From: Deltaproteobacteria bacterium
Lineage (GTDB): Bacteria; Desulfobacterota; Desulfobacteria; Desulfobacterales; JAUVVS01
DNA length: 6,158 nucleotides
Direction of reading: 5' to 3'
Assembly: GCA_030604545.1 (NCBI GenBank)
Contig: JAUVVS010000137.1
Coordinates: 1 to 6,158, forward strand
In this document: positions 1-5,332 of the stretch, one piece after another
How positions within the stretch are numbered: the stretch's first letter is position 1
Layout of the letters: every line of letters starts with the position of its first letter
Program-made: the position numbers and the translations under genes
Notes under the pieces: model-generated
What the model was told of the DNA's origin: nothing
Databases searched by the model: none
The model's input: only the letters and a program-made list of their open reading frames with translations

Positions 1-5
1 AATAT

Positions 6-31
6 CCAATTGAACGACCTATCTCAATTGG
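6..31. repeat. Small inverted repeat downstream of ilvN
   Basis: A perfect 8-bp inverted repeat, CCAATTGA (6-13) and TCAATTGG (24-31), encloses a 10-base loop. It lies about 46 bases past the ilvN stop codon in the direction of transcription. It could fold in the mRNA, but the stem is AT-rich and only ATATT follows before the window ends, so a functional terminator cannot be claimed. It may belong to a longer repeat continuing outside the window. Confidence 0.45.
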
Positions 32-40
32 GGTGTAGCA

Positions 41-80
41 TTTTAGCTGTTTGAAAGCAGGGCCGCTTCAAAGGAAATTA
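41..80. repeat. Solo copy of dispersed repeat arm, overlapping the ilvN stop
   Basis: These 40 bases match 5016-5055 at 36 of 40 positions in the same orientation, with no gaps; the differences are at repeat positions 17, 20, 28 and 35. At the second site the sequence is one arm of a long inverted repeat between dprA and topA. Here only the arm is present, because its inner end runs directly into ilvN. The last three bases (tta, 78-80) are the complement of the ilvN TAA stop. The copy can also fold by itself, TTTGAA-A-GC against GCTTCAAA with a 6-base loop and one bulged A, a fold poorly conserved in the other copy. Confidence 0.75.
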
Positions 81-566
81 TTTGGGTTCCCTAAACAGCG
101 CCAGAGTTCCCGACCTCGCAATTTTCTTGATCCCCATGGGCTTAAGAAGGCTCAATAGGGCGGATATCTTGCCTTCATCACCGGTTACTTCAATAATGTA
201 ATGCTCTAATCCAACGTCAACAATTTTACACCTGAAAATATCGACAATTCTTAAAATTTCAGCTCGGTATTCAGGTTTGGCTTTTACACAGATTAGGGCC
301 ATCTCACGCTTAACGGATTTTGAGCCTGTAAGATCCCTTATCTTTATTACATTAATAAGCTTGTTAAGCTGTTTTTCAATCTGTTCAACAAGCGGCTTGT
401 TTGTTTTAGTAACAATCGTAATCCTTGATACTATAGGATCCATAGTTTCTGCAACGCAGAGACTATCAATGTTAAATCCCCTACCGCTAAACAATCCGAC
501 GATTCTTGAAAGTACACCAGGCTGGTTGTCAACCAGCATGGAAAAGATATGTTTCTCTTCATTCAT
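78..566 (-). CDS. ilvN: Acetolactate synthase, small (regulatory) subunit
   Basis: This is the regulatory subunit of acetohydroxyacid synthase, the first shared enzyme of isoleucine, valine and leucine synthesis. It binds the catalytic IlvB subunit, raises its activity and confers feedback inhibition by valine. The 162-residue protein has the usual length of the IlvH/IlvN family. An N-terminal ACT domain (about residues 6-80) contains DNQPGVLSRIVGLFSGRGFN; Asn14, Gly17 and Asn32 align with the E. coli IlvH residues Asn11, Gly14 and Asn29, linked to valine sensitivity, so feedback control is probably intact. The C-terminal domain (about 85-160) contains REMALICVKA, IFRCKIVDV and ends with ARSGTLAL. 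The ATG start is preceded by AAGGA (575-579) at 8 bases. It lies 100 bases downstream of ilvB, an unusually long gap for this pair. The stop codon falls in a dispersed repeat. The call is secure; the symbol ilvH would be equally acceptable. Confidence 0.96.
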   Translation of the reverse strand: MNEEKHIFSMLVDNQPGVLSRIVGLFSGRGFNIDSLCVAETMDPIVSRITIVTKTNKPLVEQIEKQLNKLINVIKIRDLTGSKSVKREMALICVKAKPEYRAEILRIVDIFRCKIVDVGLEHYIIEVTGDEGKISALLSLLKPMGIKKIARSGTLALFREPK

Positions 567-619
567 TAAAAAAATCCTTGTATTGTTTATATTGATTCAC
601 CAAAATTTAATAAGAAATC

Positions 620-647
620 GAATAACAAATAACAAATAACGAATAAC
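620..647. repeat. Four tandem heptamers in the ilvB–ilvN gap
   Basis: Four head-to-tail copies of the heptamer (G/A)AATAAC occupy these 28 bases, in the order G, A, A, G for the variable first base. On the transcribed strand this reads GTTATTC or GTTATTT. The repeat sits in the 100-base gap between ilvB and ilvN, which has no ORF of its own. A perfect TATAAT lies just beside it on the minus strand (complement of 650-655), but I see no good -35 element at the right distance, so an internal ilvN promoter is only a possibility. Confidence 0.75.
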
Positions 648-654
648 ATATTAT

Positions 655-676
655 ACTAAACCAACACTAAACCAAC
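655..676. repeat. 11-bp tandem duplication across the ilvB stop codon
   Basis: ACTAAACCAAC occurs twice without a gap, at 655-665 and 666-676. The inner copy encodes the last residues of IlvB (Leu-Val) and its TAG stop; the outer copy repeats that sequence in the non-coding gap. It looks like a recent slippage duplication of the 3' end of ilvB. It does not change the protein, because the stop lies in the first copy read. Confidence 0.85.
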
Positions 677-2352
677 AGCATTTCAGTAATGGGAGCTCCC
701 GCGGGAACCATTGGATAAACACTTTCTTCCTGTTCCACTATAAAATCCATAATTACGGTTTTTGGAGAAAAAAGGCCTTCTGAAATTACGGATTCAACTT
801 CCTCAGGTTTAGTAGCCCTTAAACCTACTGCTCCATAGGCTTCGGCGAGTTTTACAAAATCAGGAGCATGGTCCATGCATGTGCAAGCATAGCGCTTATC
901 ATAAAACAGCTCCTGCCACTGTCTTACCATGCCAAGATATCCGTTATTCAAGATCACAACCTTTACCGGAAGATTGCATTGTACGGCAGTCGCCATTTCC
1001 TGGATGTTCATCTGAATGCTGCCGTCCCCAGCAATATCTACTACAAGTTTATCCGGGCATGCGATTTGGGCGCCGATAGCTGCAGGAAGTCCAAACCCCA
1101 TGCATCCCAGCCCACCGGAAGTAATGAAATGGCCGGGTCGGTCAAAATGATAATACTGGGCTGCCCACATCTGGTTCTGGCCCACTTCTGTTGTGATAAT
1201 AGCCTCACCTTTTGTCAGCTCGTAAAGTTTTTCAACAACATATTGAGGTTTAATAATATCTTCCTGCTTATATGCCAGAGGTTTTGTGCTTTTCCATTCC
1301 TCAATCTGATCAAGCCATTTTTTTCTCTTTTTCTTAAGATTGCCTAAATCCTCTTTGTCTATGAGACGGTTAAGTTGATTAAGTGTGATATTGCAATCCC
1401 CTACGACGGGAATTGTAACAGGAATATTTTTGCGTATTGATGTCGGATCAATATCAATGTGTACAATTTTTGCTTGAGCAGCAAACACATCAGTCTTTCC
1501 TGTAACCCTGTCATCAAAGCGAACACCAACGGCAATAATAAGATCACAGGCACCTGTTGACATATTGGCACGATAGGTACCATGCATGCCGATCATACCG
1601 AGCCATAAAGGATCTGTGCCGGGGAATGCCCCCAGGCCCATTAAAGATGCAGTAACGGGAGTTTGGGTTTTTCGTGCTAATTCTGTTAGTGCTTCGGATG
1701 CTTTTGACAGGATAACTCCTCCACCGGCAAAAATAACCGGTCTTTCAGCATTTTTTATAAGCTTTGCGACCTTATCCAGCTGTTTAATGTATGGTTTGTA
1801 AGTGGGATTGTAAGACTTGAGATTAAATTCCTTAAACGGCTTGTAAGATATTTTTGTGTTGGCAACATCCTTTGGAATATCAATCAGAACCGGCCCGGGA
1901 CGGCCGGATTTTGCTATAAAAAAAGCTTCTTTAATAATCCTTTCAAGATCCTCCGTGTGTTTTACGAGATAGCTGTGCTTGGTGCACGGCCTTGTAATAC
2001 CGATAATATCTACTTCCTGAAATGCATCGTTACCGATAAGCTTTGTTGGAACCTGACCGGTAAATATAACGATGGGAATAGAATCCATATGGGCTGATGC
2101 AATTCCCGTTACCGTGTTAGTTGCACCGGGGCCGGATGTTACAAGACAGACTCCCACCTTCCCGCCGGCCCTTGCGTAACCATCCGCAGCATGAACCGCA
2201 CCCTGTTCATGTCGGACCAGTATATGCCTTATCTCTGATTTTGCGACCTCATCATAAATATCTATGACGGCACCACCTGGATATCCAAAGATCGAGTCAA
2301 CACCTTCTTCCTTTAGGTGCTTCATCATAATTTGCGCGCCTGTTAGTTCCAT
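667..2352 (-). CDS. ilvB: Acetolactate synthase, large (catalytic) subunit
   Basis: This thiamine-diphosphate- and FAD-dependent enzyme condenses two pyruvates to 2-acetolactate (valine and leucine route), or pyruvate with 2-oxobutyrate to 2-aceto-2-hydroxybutyrate (isoleucine route). The 561-residue protein is full length. The N-terminal pyrimidine-binding domain (about 1-170) has YPGGAVIDIYD and the catalytic glutamate in RHEQGAVHAADGYAR (Glu49). The central domain (about 190-330) has the FAD-region motif GVRFDDRVTGK and HIDIDP. The C-terminal diphosphate-binding domain (about 370-550) has SGGLGCMGFGLPAAIGA and the metal-binding motif GDGS (442-445) to NNG (469-471). Trp479 in MVRQWQ corresponds to the conserved tryptophan at the herbicide site of this family. 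The start is an ATG with AAAAGGA (2359-2365) six bases upstream. It is co-oriented with ilvN, and the upstream leader peptide and terminator point to control by attenuation. A sister catabolic acetolactate synthase is unlikely given the ilvN partner. Confidence 0.97.
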   Translation of the reverse strand: MELTGAQIMMKHLKEEGVDSIFGYPGGAVIDIYDEVAKSEIRHILVRHEQGAVHAADGYARAGGKVGVCLVTSGPGATNTVTGIASAHMDSIPIVIFTGQVPTKLIGNDAFQEVDIIGITRPCTKHSYLVKHTEDLERIIKEAFFIAKSGRPGPVLIDIPKDVANTKISYKPFKEFNLKSYNPTYKPYIKQLDKVAKLIKNAERPVIFAGGGVILSKASEALTELARKTQTPVTASLMGLGAFPGTDPLWLGMIGMHGTYRANMSTGACDLIIAVGVRFDDRVTGKTDVFAAQAKIVHIDIDPTSIRKNIPVTIPVVGDCNITLNQLNRLIDKEDLGNLKKKRKKWLDQIEEWKSTKPLAYKQEDIIKPQYVVEKLYELTKGEAIITTEVGQNQMWAAQYYHFDRPGHFITSGGLGCMGFGLPAAIGAQIACPDKLVVDIAGDGSIQMNIQEMATAVQCNLPVKVVILNNGYLGMVRQWQELFYDKRYACTCMDHAPDFVKLAEAYGAVGLRATKPEEVESVISEGLFSPKTVIMDFIVEQEESVYPMVPAGAPITEMLLV

Positions 2353-2397
2353 AATAAATCCTTTTCTTACGATATTGCTATTATTGATTTATATTCC

Positions 2398-2439
2398 AAA
2401 AAAAAATCCGTTACCAGTTTAGGGCTGGTAACGGATTTT
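2398..2439 (-). terminator. Intrinsic terminator (attenuator) upstream of ilvB
   Basis: On the minus strand a perfect 15-bp stem forms between 2439-2425 (AAAATCCGTTACCAG) and 2417-2403 (CTGGTAACGGATTTT), with a 7-base loop (CCCTAAA). The T tract covers 2406-2398, nine consecutive T, overlapping the end of the stem. It lies between the Ile-rich leader ORF and ilvB, 46 bases before the ilvB start, so it would stop transcription before the structural genes. The placement in a leader region, together with a competing fold, makes it an attenuator rather than only an end-of-operon terminator for topA, though read-through transcripts from topA would also end here. Confidence 0.93.
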
Positions 2440-2474
2440 AATTTAAATTTATACGATTATGCCATTCTCAGCCC
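2422..2474 (-). promoter_or_regulatory. Candidate antiterminator fold of the ilvB leader
   Basis: The leader RNA segment read from 2474 to 2459 (GGGCTGAGAATGGCAT) can pair with the segment read from 2436 to 2422 (ATCCGTTACCAGCCC), the 5' arm and loop of the terminator. By hand this gives 6 consecutive pairs, a 2x2 internal loop, 5 pairs including one G-U, one bulge and 2 more pairs. The leader stop codon (2470-2468) lies inside the first segment, so a ribosome finishing the peptide would mask it and allow termination. A weaker hairpin of the first segment with the leader coding region (2492-2488 with 2476-2472) would compete. The folding is inferred by eye; energies were not calculated. Confidence 0.65.
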
Positions 2475-2557
2475 CTTTCCTCATAGCAGGGAAGTATCCC
2501 GACTATTAGGACAATAATCAGATTAATAATGTTGATAATAGCAGATATTTTTTTCAT
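2468..2557 (-). CDS. Branched-chain amino acid leader peptide (attenuation sensor)
   Basis: A 29-codon ORF, ATG to TGA, begins MKKISAIINIINLII and ends PCYEERG. Nine Ile, three Leu and two Val codons fall between codons 4 and 22, so 14 of 19 consecutive codons call for branched-chain amino acids. The product is not expected to have a function of its own; translation would gauge the supply of charged Ile, Leu and Val tRNA. The stop lies 29 bases before the terminator stem and inside the proposed antiterminator segment. The architecture matches the ilv leaders of enterobacteria, and the hydrophobic run followed by Pro-Cys resembles that of E. coli IlvL. I see no good Shine-Dalgarno sequence ahead of the ATG, which is the weakest point. 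The alternative, a tiny one-helix membrane peptide, is less likely given the position ahead of ilvB. Confidence 0.88.
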   Translation of the reverse strand: MKKISAIINIINLIIVLIVGILPCYEERG

Positions 2558-2589
2558 GATATTTACTTTTTTATAGATATTTAAAGGGG

Positions 2590-2618
2590 TCTTTAACAGC
2601 ATGAAAAAACAATGTCAA
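2590..2618 (-). promoter_or_regulatory. Probable sigma-70 promoter of the ilvBN transcript
   Basis: On the minus strand a perfect -35 box TTGACA (complement of 2613-2618) is followed after 17 bases by TAAAGA (complement of 2590-2595), a weak -10 box agreeing with TATAAT at three of six positions. Transcription would begin near 2583, roughly 25 bases before the leader-peptide ATG. The -35 box lies 7 bases beyond the topA stop codon, so ilvBN appears to have its own promoter instead of depending on topA. The choice rests on the exact -35 box and ideal spacing. Confidence 0.6.
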
Positions 2619-2625
2619 GCTTTTT

Positions 2626-4899
2626 TTATGACTTTTTTTCTCTGAAGCCGCATTTCTTTTTTTGGCAAGCGAGAAAAGTACCTTCCTTTTTGGTGGATTT
2701 TTCAATGAGGAAGGTGGCGCCACACTCAGGACATTCTTTTGGTATCGGCTTGTCCCATGTGGCAAATGTGCAATCAGGAAAGCGGTTACAACCGTAAAAG
2801 ATTTTTCCTCGCCTGGTCTTTTTTTCTACAATGGTGCCGCTGCAATCTTTTTCCGGGCATTTTACACCTGTTGATACCTTTGAACTATCTGAATTAACAG
2901 ATCGGGTGTTCTTGCAATCCGGATAACCGCTACAGGCAAGAAATGCCCCATATCTTCCCTGTTTTATGAGCATGGGTTTACCGCATTTTTCACAAAGTTG
3001 ATCTGAAGTTTCAATATCGGGTTGCTCGATGGGTTGAATTTTTCCCTTTTCATTCCGGTTATAGTTTCTGGTATAGGTGCATTTTGGATATCCTGTACAC
3101 GCAAGGAAATGTCCATTTTTGCCCACCTTGATATGGAGTTGTTTCTTGCATTCCGGGCAGACAAGTCCGGTGGGCACTCCAAAACTTTTTAGGCTGAGCA
3201 TTTCCTCTGATGCTTTTTCAATTTCATTTTTAAAGGGATCGTAAAAACGGGTCAGAATATCTAAATAATCTGCCTCTGCAGATTCTATTCGGTCTAGATG
3301 ATCTTCCATTTTAGCGGTGAAAGCGACATCAAATACATCGGGAAAACTTTTTATCAATAGATCATTTACCAGGAATCCCAGTTCATTCGGTATGAAATAC
3401 CTTTTTATAAGATCAACATATCCCTTTTCCCTTATTGTCGATAGAATAGCGGCATAAGTGCTGGGCCTACCTATCCCATTCTCTTCAAGTTCTTTTACCA
3501 AAGAGGCTTCTGAAAATCTTGGAGGCGGCATGGTAAAATGTTGCTTCGGCTCGAATTTATTAAGTTTTAATACCATGCCTTTGGAAAGTTCAGGAAGTTT
3601 TTCTTTTTTCTTTTTACTTTCGATTTCGTCGTCTACAGACATATAAAGGGTCATAAATCCGGGGAATTTAATGGATGATCCGCTTGCGCTAAACAAGTAG
3701 GAATCGGCTTTGATCGAAACAGAATTCTGGTTAATTAATGCTTCTTTCATCTGGGATGCAACAAAACGTTGCCAGATAATACGATATAGAGCCAGCTGAT
3801 CTTTGGAAAGATAATGTGCTACATTTTCGGGTGTATTATAGACTGAGGTGGGACGTATGGCTTCATGCGCATCTTGGGCCTTTTTGCGATTTTTAAAAAA
3901 TCTTGGTTTTTCAAGAGCATATTTTTCCCCGAAATTTTTACGGATCAGCTTAAGTGCTTCTATGGCGGATTCTTTTGAAATTCTAGTGGAATCGGTGCGC
4001 ATGTAAGTTATAAGCCCTACAGGTTCCCCGGGTCCAAGTTCGATACCCTCGTAAAGCTGCTGAGCTACTATCATGGTTTTTTTGGCGGTAAATTTGAGTT
4101 TTCTTATGGCTTCTTGCTGGAGTTTGCTTGTTATAAAAGGGGGTAGAGGGTTCTTTTTTGTAATTTTTTTTAGGACATTTTCTACAACGAATTTGGCTCC
4201 TGACAATTCATCCAATATGGTCGAAGCTGAATTTTGATCAGGAATTTTTATTTTTTTCCCACTCTTTTTGACTAGCTTTGCAGTGAACGGCGGTGGGGAG
4301 ACGCCCTCAAGATGGGCGATTATTGACCAGTATTCTTCCGGCTCAAAGTCTTGTATTGCCCGCTCTCTTTCACAAATTATCCGTACCGCAACAGATTGTA
4401 CGCGTCCTGCGCTAAGACCGCCTTTTACTTTGCGCCACAACAGGGGAGATATCTGGTATCCAACAAGCCTGTCGAGAATCCTGCGCGCCTGCTGGGCTTT
4501 GTATTTACTACGGTTAAGAGCTTCTGGTGATGCGATTGCATTGTTTATGGCATTCTTTGTGAGTTCGTGAAAAAGTACTCTGTGAAATCTTCTGCCTTTT
4601 TTTTTCAGAACCTCTGCTATATGCCAAGCAATTGCTTCGCCCTCTCTGTCAGGATCGGGTGCTAAATAAATATCCGTTGCATCTCCTGCCGCTTTTTTTA
4701 ACGACGCTATAACCTTCTGTTTTCCAGGGATGTTACTGTATTTTGGTTTGAAACCATCTTCGATATCGATTCCCATTTCTTTTTTAGGAAGATCCTTTAT
4801 GTGACCGATGGTTGCAGCTACATTATAGTTCGTGCCAAGATACTTTTTAATCGTCCTTATCTTAGTTGGTGACTCTACGACAACAAGTGGTTTGGTCAC
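2626..4899 (-). CDS. topA: DNA topoisomerase I (type IA)
   Basis: Type IA topoisomerase that relaxes negative supercoils by nicking one strand through a 5'-phosphotyrosine link and passing the other strand. The 757-residue protein is complete. The TOPRIM domain (about 3-115) has Glu9 in VVESPTK and the acidic triad Asp82, Asp84 and Glu86 in PDPDREGEA. The active-site tyrosine is Tyr299 in GLITYMRTDSTR. GIGRPSTYA (475-483) is the typical core motif. The C-terminus carries four tetracysteine zinc ribbons: Cys581/584/601/607, 636/639/656/662, 681/686/704/710 and 723/726/745/750. E. coli TopA has three such zinc-binding units plus two without cysteines, so this tail is a common variant. The start codon is GTG, supported by GAGGA six bases upstream and by the match of MTKPLVVVESPTK to the family N-terminus. 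It lies downstream of dprA in the same direction, a frequent order in this lineage, but a 433-base repeat-filled gap separates them. Confidence 0.97.
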   Translation of the reverse strand: MTKPLVVVESPTKIRTIKKYLGTNYNVAATIGHIKDLPKKEMGIDIEDGFKPKYSNIPGKQKVIASLKKAAGDATDIYLAPDPDREGEAIAWHIAEVLKKKGRRFHRVLFHELTKNAINNAIASPEALNRSKYKAQQARRILDRLVGYQISPLLWRKVKGGLSAGRVQSVAVRIICERERAIQDFEPEEYWSIIAHLEGVSPPPFTAKLVKKSGKKIKIPDQNSASTILDELSGAKFVVENVLKKITKKNPLPPFITSKLQQEAIRKLKFTAKKTMIVAQQLYEGIELGPGEPVGLITYMRTDSTRISKESAIEALKLIRKNFGEKYALEKPRFFKNRKKAQDAHEAIRPTSVYNTPENVAHYLSKDQLALYRIIWQRFVASQMKEALINQNSVSIKADSYLFSASGSSIKFPGFMTLYMSVDDEIESKKKKEKLPELSKGMVLKLNKFEPKQHFTMPPPRFSEASLVKELEENGIGRPSTYAAILSTIREKGYVDLIKRYFIPNELGFLVNDLLIKSFPDVFDVAFTAKMEDHLDRIESAEADYLDILTRFYDPFKNEIEKASEEMLSLKSFGVPTGLVCPECKKQLHIKVGKNGHFLACTGYPKCTYTRNYNRNEKGKIQPIEQPDIETSDQLCEKCGKPMLIKQGRYGAFLACSGYPDCKNTRSVNSDSSKVSTGVKCPEKDCSGTIVEKKTRRGKIFYGCNRFPDCTFATWDKPIPKECPECGATFLIEKSTKKEGTFLACQKKKCGFREKKS

Positions 4900-4905
4900 T
4901 ATTAT

Positions 4906-4910
4906 TCCTC
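4906..4910 (-). promoter_or_regulatory. Ribosome binding site fixing the topA GTG start
   Basis: GAGGA on the minus strand lies six bases before GTG (4899-4897). No ATG in frame lies close to the N-terminal family motif, so this site and the conserved VVVESPTK start region settle the GTG start. A promoter for topA should lie upstream within 4911-4985, an AT-rich stretch; a TATATT is present there but I could not find a convincing -35 partner. Confidence 0.7.
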
Positions 4911-4985
4911 ACAATGCAGTTGTAATAAATTAATTCGAAAATATAATAATTTGGTAACGTTCAAAATGTTCAGTTATTAGACGGG

Positions 4986-5328
4986 ATAACAGGATAAACA
5001 AGATAATTAGTAATATTTTAGCTGTTTGAAAACAAGGCCGCTCCAAAGGTAATTAAATTTTAAACCGTGTAAAACTCGTGCATAAATGTGCGTAAAGAAA
5101 GAACGGCGAATGTCTTTTAAATAAGACAGTTAATCTATCCATACCGATAAGCCTTTGAAACACAACAATGTGAATTTCTGTTCTTTCTTAACGCTCACTA
5201 ATGCCCTCAAACAATTACACCATTTAAAATTTAATTACCTTTGAAGCTTGATAATTCTAATTTTCATAAGGCTAAAATATTACGATAATTATTTTAAATC
5301 TGGATTTATAACGTGTCTATCCTGTTAT
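4986..5328. repeat. Long imperfect inverted repeat (MITE-like) between dprA and topA
   Basis: The gap is a nested imperfect palindrome. The outermost pair is ATAACAGGATAAACA (4986-5000) with the complement of 5314-5328, 14 of 15 matching. Next, TAATATTTTAGC (5011-5022) pairs exactly with the complement of 5271-5282. A perfect 21-base pair follows, 5044-5064 with 5223-5243. The innermost is 5091-5104 with 5180-5193, 13 of 14 matching. Spacers between these blocks differ in length on the two sides. The central 75 bases contain a 6-bp hairpin, TGTCTT and AAGACA (5111-5128). I find no ORF of note, no transposase and no clear target duplication. The likely origin is a degenerate non-autonomous element or repeat pair; a structured RNA is another option. 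It fills nearly all of the 433 bases between the genes and begins four bases after the dprA stop. Confidence 0.8.
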
Positions 5329-5332
5329 TTTG

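Noticed and set aside
41..80. Repeat arm as a rho-independent terminator for ilvN
   Set aside because: It can fold with a bulged stem, but the sequence after it on the minus strand is CAGCTAAAATGC, without a T tract, and the stem is not conserved in the other copy.
277..639. Plus-strand ORF of 120 codons with a hydrophobic stretch over ilvN
   Set aside because: The hydrophobic run is what the reverse strand of an amphipathic ACT-domain gene yields by chance; ilvN is unambiguous on the other strand.
620..647. Heptamer array as a CRISPR
   Set aside because: The repeats are 7 bases long with no spacers, so this is a simple tandem repeat.
868..1347. Plus-strand ORF of 159 codons inside ilvB
   Set aside because: It lies antisense to well-conserved ilvB coding sequence, has no recognisable motif and no convincing ribosome site; it is a shadow of the real gene.
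2398..2557. T-box or small-molecule riboswitch upstream of ilvB
   Set aside because: The leader is short, with no T-box bulge motif or multi-helix aptamer that I can see, and the Ile-rich ORF explains the terminator better.
2571..2765. Minus-strand ORF of 64 codons overlapping the 3' end of topA
   Set aside because: It is a different frame across the TopA zinc ribbons, which clearly encode the fourth tetracysteine unit; it has no ribosome site or motif.
4268..4570. Plus-strand ORF of 100 codons inside topA
   Set aside because: It is antisense to the conserved TopA core and has no family resemblance that I can see.
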